From contig DJHM01000024.1 in assembly GCA_002433075.1 (NCBI GenBank), positions 37,072 through 46,048 on the forward strand: a stretch of DNA of 8,977 nt, read 5' to 3'. Shown here piece after piece: positions 1 through 7,025 of the stretch; positions within the stretch are counted from its first letter, which is position 1, and the number at the start of each line of letters is the position of its first letter. A program made the position numbers and the translations under genes. The notes beneath the pieces were generated by a model. The model made no database searches. It saw only the letters and a program-made list of their open reading frames with translations, and was not told the origin of the DNA. This DNA comes from Latescibacteria bacterium UBA6620. GTDB lineage: Bacteria; Latescibacterota; UBA2968.

Positions 1-72
1 GTACTCGAGCCGTTTTGCTGTCCGCGATGTTTTTTGTGTCGGAGCCTTTCAGCTTAAGGCTGATTTCTGCGT

Positions 73-996
73 TCACACCTTTTTCACGGTGCCGCCTCGG
101 ACGTCCTGGCCGATGCGTTCACCGGAGATCCAGGTCTTCTTGCCGTCGGACTCGAGATAGGGAAGGGGCACGCCCGCTGTGTGAACGCCGGGGCCGTAGA
201 GGACGGCTTGTTGCTCGGGCGTGAGTTCGTTGACCCAATCTCCGTATCGCTGCTGAGGGGTGAAGAACCGGCCTACGTCCCTGCAGGCCGCACGCTCGAC
301 GTACTTGTAAAGGACGGAACGACGGTCGTGGTCCGCCGTCCAGGGAAGGGTGCCGTGCGTGGCGGCCTCGGCGAAGAAGACAACGTCACCGGCTTTCATG
401 TCGGGCTGAACGACGAGGTCCATGTCGTCTTCCAGCGTGTCGAGCCCCGGGGGTCTGGGTTCGTTCGCCTTGTGGCTTCCGGGAAGGATACAGAATCCAC
501 CAGCGCCTGCAGGGGCATCGGTGAACTGCCAGGTCACCGTGACGGCCCGACAGAAGATCTGGCCGTTCTGCTGGTGATACCAGTCGCCGGGACTGAACGG
601 CTCGCCCGCGCCGTGGAGCGTGGCCCCGTCGGTGCCTTTCTGTCCGCTGATGAGCCACGGTCCGTGGTCGAGACGGAAGCCCTTGCCACAGAAGGCGGTC
701 AGACGGGCGACGACAACCGGATGGACGAGCAGCTTGCGGAACGGTTTACGATACTCGTCCGGCCATTCGAGGATCCCCCACAACTCGCTGCGCCCGGCTT
801 TGCCACCGGACAGGGCTTTCGATCCTCTGGTCTGCGATCCTAGGGGGCGCTCGGCCAGCAGTTCTGCGTGATGATCGATGGCGTCGTTACACGCCTTGAT
901 TTCCTCGTCGGTCAGTACACCGCGAACGACGAGGTAGCCTCGCAGGTCGAAGTAATAGATTTCCTCTTCCGTGACGATGTGCTTTGGCGTAACCAT
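73..996 (-). CDS. PhyH-family Fe(II)/2-oxoglutarate dioxygenase-like protein, copy 1
   Basis: Predicted 307-residue cytosolic protein of the phytanoyl-CoA dioxygenase (PhyH) superfamily, whose members use Fe(II), O2 and 2-oxoglutarate to oxidise small substrates. Visible landmarks: FRLDHGP near residues 107-113, HGAGEP at 128-133, YHQQNG at 140-145, a VTVTW strand, PGSHK at 172-176, AGDVVFF near 202-208, the distal His in THGTLPW (H214), and the RR pair at 225-226 expected to bind 2-oxoglutarate. The usual HxD motif is not readable. It is the last and most divergent gene of the array, with its own N-terminal extension and C-terminal tail. The ATG lies 3 nt after the stop of copy 2, and AGAGGA about 8 nt upstream supports this start. 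The 72 nt beyond its stop hold no convincing terminator. The family call is firm; the substrate is unknown. Confidence 0.9.
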   Translation of the reverse strand: MVTPKHIVTEEEIYYFDLRGYLVVRGVLTDEEIKACNDAIDHHAELLAERPLGSQTRGSKALSGGKAGRSELWGILEWPDEYRKPFRKLLVHPVVVARLTAFCGKGFRLDHGPWLISGQKGTDGATLHGAGEPFSPGDWYHQQNGQIFCRAVTVTWQFTDAPAGAGGFCILPGSHKANEPRPPGLDTLEDDMDLVVQPDMKAGDVVFFAEAATHGTLPWTADHDRRSVLYKYVERAACRDVGRFFTPQQRYGDWVNELTPEQQAVLYGPGVHTAGVPLPYLESDGKKTWISGERIGQDVRGGTVKKV

Positions 997-999
997 CGC

Positions 1000-1860
1000 T
1001 CAGTCCTCTATCTTGACGACACCTTCGTCGTCGATGGTGAGGATGGGTAGTTCACTTCCGTAGTTCGAATAGGGTCCCCACATGACGGCCTTCTCCTCCG
1101 GCGCCATCGTGCCGACGATGTCGTCGCCCCAGTAGGTTTCGGGCGGCGCCAGTTCGTAGGCGGGACCGGTACGGGACGACTGGCGTCCGGCGAACTTGAA
1201 CAGAATGGTCCGTCTTGCGTGATCGGCGTGCCAGGGGAGGGTGCCGTGCGTCTGGGCCCCGTCCATAAAGAAGAGGACGTCACCCGCTTTCATCGGCACC
1301 TGGGTGACGGCGCCGACGTGGTCCTCGAGGTCGCGGACACCCCGCGGCATCGGAAATTTCGACTTGTGACTGCCCCGCACGCATCCGAACCCGCCCTTGC
1401 CTGGGTTGGCATCCGTCAGGTTCCAGGTAACCGTGACGCCTCCGACGTGGAAGTTCCCATTCTGGTGCTTGTAGCCTACCCCTGGTTTATGGGGGTCGCC
1501 CGAGCCGTGTTGGGTGCCTCCCTGCGTGCCGTTCACCGCACCGATGAACTGAGGGCCATGATCGAGACGGAATCCCTGGCCGCACATCACGTTCAGCCGC
1601 GACACGACCTGTGGATGCGCCAGCATCTTTCGAAAAGGCTCGCAATGCGGTTTCTCGAACTGAAGGACGTTGATCCCACGTAGCCCCAGCCTTCCTGTGC
1701 CGCGGAGGGCAGGATTGTTGTTACGTCTTTCCCCCGGCTTGATCTGATCCTGATAGTAGTCTATCGCATCATTCGCGGCTTTGAGTTCTCGCTTGTTCAG
1801 CACGTTGCGAAGCACGAGAAATCCGGTCAGGTCCCAGTGGTAACGCTCTTTCGCATTCAT
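1000..1860 (-). CDS. PhyH-family dioxygenase-like protein, copy 2
   Basis: Predicted 286-residue member of the PhyH superfamily. It opens with ERYHWDLTGFLV, the N-terminal signature shared by copies 2-6. It has RLDHGP near residues 98-103, HGSGDP at 118-123, YKHQNG at 130-135, VTVTW, the GSHK motif with Arg instead of Pro before it (VRGSHK), AGDVLFF near 192-198, distal H205 in QTHGTLPW, and RR at 216-217. The C-terminal block MWGPYSN is typical of the array. Its closest relative is copy 3, with near-identical stretches throughout. The ATG overlaps the TGA of copy 3 as ATGA, which suggests translational coupling; the only Shine-Dalgarno-like sequence is a weak GAGG. No HxD is seen. Enzyme class is inferred from the fold; the substrate is unknown. 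Confidence 0.9.
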   Translation of the reverse strand: MNAKERYHWDLTGFLVLRNVLNKRELKAANDAIDYYQDQIKPGERRNNNPALRGTGRLGLRGINVLQFEKPHCEPFRKMLAHPQVVSRLNVMCGQGFRLDHGPQFIGAVNGTQGGTQHGSGDPHKPGVGYKHQNGNFHVGGVTVTWNLTDANPGKGGFGCVRGSHKSKFPMPRGVRDLEDHVGAVTQVPMKAGDVLFFMDGAQTHGTLPWHADHARRTILFKFAGRQSSRTGPAYELAPPETYWGDDIVGTMAPEEKAVMWGPYSNYGSELPILTIDDEGVVKIED

Positions 1861-2753
1861 CTCATGGCCTCTGCAGATCGGCTCTTGTGGCCTTCCCTGT
1901 TTGTGATTTCAACATAGCCGTCTTCGGTGACGTCGAGCATGGGAATCTCGTCGCCGAAGTTAGCATAGGGCCCCCACATCACAGCGCTCTGCTCCGGGGA
2001 CATGCTTTCAGCTTCGCCGTCCCAGTAGGTCTCTGGAGGGGCTACCTGCCGTGCCGGACCTGTTCGCGACGAGCAGCGTCCGGCAAACTTGAAGAGAATC
2101 GTGCGCCGTTGGTGGTCGTGGTGCCAGGGCAAGGTTCCGTGTGTCTGCGCGCCGTCCATGAAAAAGAGGACATCGCCCGCCTTCATCGGGACCTGTGCAA
2201 CGGCTCCGAGATGATCCGAGAGATTTCGAACGCCGAGAGGCATCCGGTACTTGGATTTATGACTTCCGCGGACACATCCGAATCCACCCATCCCGGGATC
2301 GGCGTCCATGAGGTTCCAGGTTACGGTGACACCGCCGACGAAGGATCGGCCGCCGTGATGGTGATATCTGACGCCGTCCTTACTCGGCTCTCCTGACCCG
2401 TGTTGGTGGCCTCCCTGGGTCCCTTTGACTGCACCTATGAACTGGGGGCCGTGGTCGAGGCGGAAGCCTCTGCCACACATGACTTTCAGGCGGGAGACAA
2501 TCTGGGGATGGGCCAGCATGTTCCTGAACGGATCGCAGTAGGGTTTTTCGAACTGAAGGACGTTGGTGCTGCGGAGGCCTAGTCTACCTGTCCCTTTGAG
2601 CTCTGGATTCTCTGGACCCGGTCTGCCGGGCTGGATCTGGTCTGCGTAATGGTCGAGGGCGTCGTTGGCCGCTTTGAGCTCGTCCTTCGACAACACGTTG
2701 CGAGCGACCAGGAATCCAGTCAGGTCCCAGTGGTAGCGTTCTTTTCGATCCAT
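1857..2753 (-). CDS. PhyH-family dioxygenase-like protein, copy 3
   Basis: Predicted 298-residue PhyH-superfamily protein, nearly a duplicate of copy 2: same start (ERYHWDLTGFLV), same LQFEKP block, same VRGSHKSK and same QTHGTLPW (H205) with RR at 216-217. It differs where the metal site is expected: residues 130-135 read YHHHGG, a run of three His in place of the HQN of copy 2. The C-terminus carries about 12 extra residues after VEIT. The start is backed by AAAGGAG at 2762-2768, 8 nt upstream of the ATG. The start region lies inside the 3' end of copy 4 (34-nt overlap) and the stop overlaps the start of copy 2 by 4 nt, so the three genes should be co-translated. Substrate unknown. Confidence 0.9.
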   Translation of the reverse strand: MDRKERYHWDLTGFLVARNVLSKDELKAANDALDHYADQIQPGRPGPENPELKGTGRLGLRSTNVLQFEKPYCDPFRNMLAHPQIVSRLKVMCGRGFRLDHGPQFIGAVKGTQGGHQHGSGEPSKDGVRYHHHGGRSFVGGVTVTWNLMDADPGMGGFGCVRGSHKSKYRMPLGVRNLSDHLGAVAQVPMKAGDVLFFMDGAQTHGTLPWHHDHQRRTILFKFAGRCSSRTGPARQVAPPETYWDGEAESMSPEQSAVMWGPYANFGDEIPMLDVTEDGYVEITNREGHKSRSAEAMR

Positions 2754-3688
2754 GTCATCGTCTCCTTTGGCAGATCGCCGCCTTGCTTCGAGAGGGCGGC
2801 GGCCTGTCCGTTGGGTCTTTGACGATCGTTCCGGTTCTCGATTCTTACCTCGCCTTGTTCGGTCACGTCAAGAAAGGGGATCTCGCCGCGGTGGTTCGAA
2901 TATGGGCCCCACATGACGGCACGCTGTTCCTCGCTCATGTCCTCCACGATGTGATCGTCCCAGTAGACCTCCGGGACGGCAACGGGTTTGCCGACGCCGC
3001 TTCGAGCACTCGTGCGAGACGCGTACTTGAGCAGGATGGAACGACGTCCGGTGTCGAGTTTCCACGGCCACGCTCCGTGAGCCTGTGCGCTGTCCATGAA
3101 GAAAAGGAGGTCGCCGGCCTCCACCGCCGGCTGGGTCTGAACGCCCATGTCCGCGTCGCCCGTTCGGACCCCATCGGGGGTACGGTATTTGGATTTGTGG
3201 CTCGCGGGAACGCAGGCGAAACCTCCGTAACCGGGTTTGCAGTCGGTGAGTTGCCACGCGACAGTGACGCCACCGACGTAGGGGGAGCCGTTCTGGTGGT
3301 TGTAGGAGACGTGCGGTCGATGTGGTTCGCCGTTGCCGTGCATCGTATGTCCCGCAGTGCCCTTGACGCTCACGATGAACATCGGGCCGTGGTCCAAACG
3401 GAATCCGGGTCCACACATCACCCGTAGACGCGAGACGAGGGCAGGGTGTGCGAGAAGCTTTCGAAAGGGGTCGCAGTCAGGTTTGGGAAACTCCAGGATT
3501 CCAGGGAGTACGGGACGTCCCGTTCCCTTGAGGGCTTTGGAGTTACGTGCAGTGTTTCCCCCGACTTTGATCTCGTTGCTGTGCCGATCGACGATTTCGT
3601 TCGCCTCGTCCATTTCGGACTGACTGAGGACGGCCTTTACAACGAGGTAACCGTTCAGATCCCAGAAATAGCGTTCGCGGGCATCCAT
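2720..3688 (-). CDS. PhyH-family dioxygenase-like protein, copy 4
   Basis: Predicted 322-residue PhyH-superfamily protein. The frame is open for 46 codons further upstream, but the ATG at 3688 is preferred: it gives MDARERYFWDLNG, aligning with all neighbours, has GGAG 6 nt upstream, and avoids running into copy 5. Landmarks: FRLDHGP at 96-102, HGNGEP at 117-122, YNHQNG at 129-134, VTVAW, PASHK (Ala replacing the usual Gly) at 161-165, AGDLLFF, distal H204 in QAHGAWPW, RR at 215-216, MWGPYSN near 259-265. Residues after about 286 form a tail absent from the other copies. Its last 11 codons and stop overlap the start of copy 3 in another frame, so the original stop may have been lost. It sits between the 2/3 and 5/6 pairs in order and in sequence character. 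Confidence 0.88.
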   Translation of the reverse strand: MDARERYFWDLNGYLVVKAVLSQSEMDEANEIVDRHSNEIKVGGNTARNSKALKGTGRPVLPGILEFPKPDCDPFRKLLAHPALVSRLRVMCGPGFRLDHGPMFIVSVKGTAGHTMHGNGEPHRPHVSYNHQNGSPYVGGVTVAWQLTDCKPGYGGFACVPASHKSKYRTPDGVRTGDADMGVQTQPAVEAGDLLFFMDSAQAHGAWPWKLDTGRRSILLKYASRTSARSGVGKPVAVPEVYWDDHIVEDMSEEQRAVMWGPYSNHRGEIPFLDVTEQGEVRIENRNDRQRPNGQAAALSKQGGDLPKETMTWIEKNATTGT

Positions 3689-3694
3689 GTTGAT

Positions 3695-3698
3695 CTCC
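3695..3698 (-). promoter_or_regulatory. Ribosome binding site deciding the start of copy 4
   Basis: GGAG on the minus strand, 6 nt before the ATG at 3688. It favours this internal ATG over start codons further upstream, which would give a 46-residue extension without counterpart in the other copies and overlapping copy 5. Confidence 0.6.
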
Positions 3699-3770
3699 GT
3701 TCGAGCGGTCGGTAGTACTCTCCTAAAGGTCGTTCCACTGCGCCGCGTGTTCCTTTTTTGGCCGCCGTGG

Positions 3771-4629
3771 TCACTCGCCCAGCCCGACCGATCCTGAGGG
3801 GTCGACTTCGAGAGAGGGGGCGCCAACTCCGCTCCCGGGGCCCCACATTACCTCGAGGTGGGCGTCGCTCATGTCTTCTACGGTTTCGCCGTCCCAGTAG
3901 ATGTCTGGGCGCGGGACCCGAACACCACCACCCCTGACCGCGGTTCGGCTGGCGAACTTGTAGAGGATGGACCGTCTGTCGTGTTCGTTCCGCCAGGGGA
4001 AAGTCCCGTGGGTTTGCGCGCCGTCCATGAAGAAAACCACGTCCCCGGGTTGGGCAGCTGGCTGGATGACGGCACCCATGTGATCGTCACAGCTGGTTAC
4101 CCCGTCCGGAGGATCGAAGTCCGATTTATGGTTGCCGGGTACACACGCAACCCCACCCTGGTTCTTGATGACTTCGGCGAGCTGCCAGGAGACGGTTACG
4201 GCACAGAAGTAGGGTTCACCCTTATGGGTGATACGCAACGTTCGGTTTATGGGGAGCGCCCGAGCCGTGAAGCCGGTGACCCGACGTGCCCTTGACACCA
4301 CCGATGAATTGGGGACCGTGATCCAGCCGGAATCCAGGGCCGCACGTGACGCGGAGGCGGTTTACGACGGCCGGATGGACGAGCATCCGGCGAAAGATGT
4401 CGCAGTACGGTCTCTCGAGATCGAGTAATTGCTTCCCGCCCATGCTGGGACGTCCGATTCCCTGCAGGGCAGTCGAGCCGCGCGACAGGCGATTGGGTTC
4501 GCCAGCGCGGATCCGATCACGATGAGCATCGATCGCGGCGTTGGCCGCGTGGAGTTCTGACCGCGTCAGGACTCCACGGAGGATCAGATGGCCGTTCAGG
4601 TCCCAGAAGTATCGTTCGCGTGCGTTCAT
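3771..4629 (-). pseudogene. Frameshifted PhyH-family dioxygenase, copy 5
   Basis: Two minus-strand frames together match a complete PhyH paralogue closest to copy 6. The first runs from the ATG at 4629 (MNARERYFWDLNGHL, with AAGGA 5 nt upstream) through FRLDHGP and HGSGAP to AYHP and a TAA near 4222. The second frame then continues with THKGEPYFCAVTVSW, VPGNHK, QPGDVVFF, QTHGTFPW, RRSILYKF and MWGPGSG to the TGA at 3771. Between the Tyr and Gly anchors there are 10 nt where copy 6 has 12, so two bases are missing, or one extra base would restore the frame. The break is where the metal-binding segment is expected. The second part has drifted at several positions conserved in all other copies (Gly to Cys-Ala before VTVSW, GSH to GNH, a changed C-terminal block), which fits decay. 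A sequencing error or recoding cannot be excluded. The 82 nt between this copy and copy 4 hold only the RBS of copy 4. Confidence 0.8.
4216..4231. repeat. Short perfect hairpin at the frameshift point of copy 5
   Basis: TCACCCTTATGGGTGA: two 6-bp arms with a 4-nt loop, lying exactly where copy 5 changes frame. A hairpin here could promote a small deletion or a base-calling error. The corresponding region of copy 6 does not contain it. Confidence 0.55.
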
Positions 4630-4685
4630 TCGATCCTTCGCTGCCGTCGAGGACAGGGTCGATCGGATGTGTGATCCGTGAAGCA

Positions 4686-5573
4686 CTATGGGTCTATGTC
4701 TATGCCACCCTCGAGGTCGACGGTCCCGGTCGCGCCGACAGTGAGGGACGGGACGGCGCCTCCGTGCCCACTGTAGGGCCCCCACATGACGGCCAGTTGC
4801 TCGTCGGTCATGTTGTCGACGACCTCTTCGTCCCAGTAGACGTCGGGAGGAGCCACGTCGGCGGTCGGCCCTGTTCGGGCAGACGTCCGGCTCGCGAACT
4901 TGTATAGGATGGAACGCCGCTCGTGATCGCTCCTCCAGGGGAACGTTCCGTGGGTCTGTGCACCGTCCATGAAAAACACGACGTCTCCCGGTCTTGCGGC
5001 GGGCTGAATGACGGTCCCCATGTGTTCATCGCAGCTCGTCACGCCATCGGGCGCGTCGAAATTGGACTTATGGCTGCCGGGAACGCAGGCAAAACCGCCC
5101 TGGTTTTCGATGACCTCTGCGAGTTGCCAGGAGACCGTTAGGCCCCCCACATACGGTTCGCCGGCCTGATGATTGTATCCGACGAAAGGCTTGTGGGGGG
5201 CGCCCGCGCCGTGAAGGCGGTGGCCCGAAGTTCCCTTGATACCGCCGATGAACTGCGGACCGTGGTCGAGCCTGAACCCTGCACCACACATCACCCTGAG
5301 TCTGCTGATGACCGCAGGATGGACGAGCAGTCTCCGGAAAATATCGCAATGGGGTTTCTCGATGTTCAGGAGCTGTGTGCCTCGGAGGCCTGGGCGACCA
5401 AGTCCTCGCAAGCTTTTCGACCCTCTCGAGAGACGATCGGGCTCCCCGGGATTGATTCGGTCCGAACACGCGTCGATGGCTGCGTTTGCAGCTTCGAGCT
5501 CAGATCGGGTGAGGACGCCTCGGAGGATCAGATGCCCGTTCAGATCCCAGTAGTACCGTTCCTTCGGTGTCAT
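4686..5573 (-). CDS. PhyH-family dioxygenase-like protein, copy 6
   Basis: Predicted 295-residue PhyH-superfamily protein, the first copy in transcription order. The ATG follows AAGGGA at about 5 nt. Landmarks: ERYYWDLNGHL at the N-terminus, FRLDHGP at 100-106, HGAGAP at 121-126, YNHQAG at 133-138, LTVSW, PGSHK at 165-169, PGDVVFF at 195-201, distal H208 in QTHGTFPW, RR at 219-220, MWGPYSG. At both plausible iron-ligand positions the motif reads HGA or HQA, so the carboxylate is replaced by Ala; this pattern recalls Fe/2-oxoglutarate halogenases, but that is only a suggestion. It lies 63 nt after the epimerase gene and 56 nt before copy 5, its closest relative. It appears intact, so it could supply the function lost in copy 5. 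Confidence 0.9.
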   Translation of the reverse strand: MTPKERYYWDLNGHLILRGVLTRSELEAANAAIDACSDRINPGEPDRLSRGSKSLRGLGRPGLRGTQLLNIEKPHCDIFRRLLVHPAVISRLRVMCGAGFRLDHGPQFIGGIKGTSGHRLHGAGAPHKPFVGYNHQAGEPYVGGLTVSWQLAEVIENQGGFACVPGSHKSNFDAPDGVTSCDEHMGTVIQPAARPGDVVFFMDGAQTHGTFPWRSDHERRSILYKFASRTSARTGPTADVAPPDVYWDEEVVDNMTDEQLAVMWGPYSGHGGAVPSLTVGATGTVDLEGGIDIDP

Positions 5574-5621
5574 TCAGTCCCTTCGGTGAGGATAGGCAAC
5601 GCATTTTGAACGTATGTCATG

Positions 5622-5641
5622 CGTCGTCAGTCGTCGTCAGC
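5622..5641. repeat. 10-bp tandem direct repeat over the epimerase stop codon
   Basis: CGTCGTCAGT followed at once by CGTCGTCAGC, 9 of 10 bases identical. The second unit contains the epimerase stop codon. It looks like a small slippage duplication; no function is evident. Confidence 0.4.
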
Positions 5642-6461
5642 TTTCCAGCCCCTCGAGGATACCCCGCAGATAGCCGATGCTTCGTGCGGCGATGGTCTGT
5701 GCATCGGGCTTGAAGTCGAAAACCTCCACCGATACATAGCCCTCGTAGTGGCGATCCTTCAGCGCTCGTAGAATGGGCCCGAAATCGAGATCGCCGAATC
5801 CCGGCCCTCGGAGATTGGGGTCGTTGACGTGAACGTGCCGCATAGCCTTGCCGGCATCGGCAATGACGTCGACGTGAGATTTGTTCTCTGCTGAAGCCGC
5901 CTTGGTGTCCACCATGGTCTGAAAGTTGGGGTGCCCCACGGCATCCACGAAACGCAGTGCTTCACCGATCGATGTCAGGATGTTCGTTTCCTTTGTCGTC
6001 AGGGCCTCGATGCAGTAGGTCACATCGTTCTTTTCCAGTTCCCGGGTTACGCCGGCAAAAACCTCGACCGCGTTGTTCCAGCAGGTCTCACGTTCCCATC
6101 CGCGTTTGATGTTTCTCTGCGCGGGAGATCCGTGAATCATCACCTTGCCCCCAAGATCGCCGCAGAAGTCGATCAGGGCCTTGATGTAGTCCTGTGTCTT
6201 TTTGCGAACGGTGTCATCCGGGTCGGTGAGGTAGAGTCCCTTCGGACTCGCCAGGAGCCAGTGCAATCCGACGATCTCCACCCCTGCCTTGTCGGCCGCC
6301 TTTCGAATGTTCCGTCTGCGAGCGGCACTGATTCGGGTGACGCTCGACGCTAGAGTGAAGGGAGCGATTTCCACCCCTTCGCATCCAATCTCCGCTGCGT
6401 AATTGAAGACCTTTTCGATCTTCCATCCTTCGAAGAATTCGTTGCAGACTGCGAGCTTCAT
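5637..6461 (-). CDS. Sugar epimerase/isomerase, D-tagatose 3-epimerase-like TIM barrel
   Basis: Predicted 274-residue cytosolic enzyme of the xylose-isomerase-like TIM-barrel superfamily (AP endonuclease 2 / ketose 3-epimerase group). Four metal ligands are readable: E152 (CIEAL), D185 (TMVDTK), H211 (HVHVND) and E246 (SVEVF). They fall at the same residue numbers as I recall for D-tagatose 3-epimerase of Pseudomonas cichorii. E158 is also kept, and HVNDPNLRGPG followed by DFGPI is typical of the group. The position corresponding to the substrate-binding His188 is Ala here, so the substrate probably differs from tagatose or psicose. AAAGGAG sits 10 nt before the ATG. The gene is 33 nt after the unrecognised upstream gene and 63 nt before copy 6, so it is likely in the same operon as the dioxygenases. 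Reaction inferred: C3 epimerisation or isomerisation of a keto-sugar or keto-polyol. Confidence 0.88.
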   Translation of the reverse strand: MKLAVCNEFFEGWKIEKVFNYAAEIGCEGVEIAPFTLASSVTRISAARRRNIRKAADKAGVEIVGLHWLLASPKGLYLTDPDDTVRKKTQDYIKALIDFCGDLGGKVMIHGSPAQRNIKRGWERETCWNNAVEVFAGVTRELEKNDVTYCIEALTTKETNILTSIGEALRFVDAVGHPNFQTMVDTKAASAENKSHVDVIADAGKAMRHVHVNDPNLRGPGFGDLDFGPILRALKDRHYEGYVSVEVFDFKPDAQTIAARSIGYLRGILEGLES

Positions 6462-6494
6462 CTGGGTGTTTCTCCTTTCATTGTCCCTATCGGA

Positions 6495-6953
6495 TTACGC
6501 AAACGGCGCAAGTCGGACACAGCCCAACCTCAACGTGTTGATGTCAGATCTCTTCGGCTCCCCGTGCTCGATCGACAGGTCGTGAGTTCGGACTTCGGCA
6601 AGAGATCGAAACGCAGTGCCCTTGTCGTTCATCGCCGCGTTTCCCCGGTTCGTACCGAAGAGGAGTAATTCGAGACCCAGTGGATCGTGGATCTTTTCAC
6701 ATCGGTCTCCGCGAATGTCGTAATCGCCCGTGACCCCACACACGGGGCACGGGTCGATGTAGGGATGGTATCGGTGCTTCTGAGCGACTTCATAATGAAC
6801 GCTGGATGCGACCCGGTGGTAGGCCCGGTCTTCGAGGGATATCGTTCCCAGGCCATTGGCCATTAACGGTGACCAGTAGTGCCTGATGTGAAGATCGTGA
6901 TAGTGGTTGAACTCCTCAGCCTCGAAACCGTCATAGGGTTGCAGGCCCTGCAC
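6495..6953 (-). CDS. Unrecognised protein, 3' part of a TGA-interrupted gene
   Basis: Family not recognised. From a GTG at 6953 the frame codes 152 residues; it is open back to 7025 but has no ATG there. Upstream, directly after a TGA at 7026-7028, the same frame continues into the 46-codon reading frame 7166-7026, so the gene probably once ran as one protein of 223 codons. The visible part is rich in His and Tyr (HYHDLHIRHYW) and holds CPVC at residues 69-72, then Cys 85 and His 89: a CxxC-x12-CxxxH arrangement that could bind zinc. No signal peptide or membrane segment. It lies 33 nt before the epimerase gene in the same direction, so it is likely co-transcribed with it. Whether GTG 6953 is used as a start is doubtful. 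Confidence 0.55.
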   Translation of the reverse strand: MQGLQPYDGFEAEEFNHYHDLHIRHYWSPLMANGLGTISLEDRAYHRVASSVHYEVAQKHRYHPYIDPCPVCGVTGDYDIRGDRCEKIHDPLGLELLLFGTNRGNAAMNDKGTAFRSLAEVRTHDLSIEHGEPKRSDINTLRLGCVRLAPFA

Positions 6954-7025
6954 CCTTGCCCTGCCGTCCGAACCCTCCGGGTTGCTTCGTTCGAAATCGT
7001 CGACCAGACCGGTGTTCGTGCGTAA

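Noticed and set aside
43..61. Possible terminator after copy 1 (AGCCTT, 7-nt loop, AAGGCT)
   Set aside because: The stem is only 6 bp and in the direction of transcription it is followed by an A-run, not a T-run.
181..3427. Long plus-strand frames (up to 220 codons) opposite copies 1-4
   Set aside because: They lie antisense to clearly conserved dioxygenase genes, recur at equivalent places in each copy, have no recognisable motifs or ribosome binding sites, and are explained by the codon bias of the true strand.
3689..3826. 46-residue N-terminal extension of copy 4
   Set aside because: It has no counterpart in other copies, overlaps copy 5, and the ATG at 3688 has a good ribosome binding site.
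4630..4785. Longer start for copy 5 reaching into copy 6
   Set aside because: The extension is the out-of-frame 3' end of copy 6; ATG 4629 with AAGGA upstream aligns with all paralogues.
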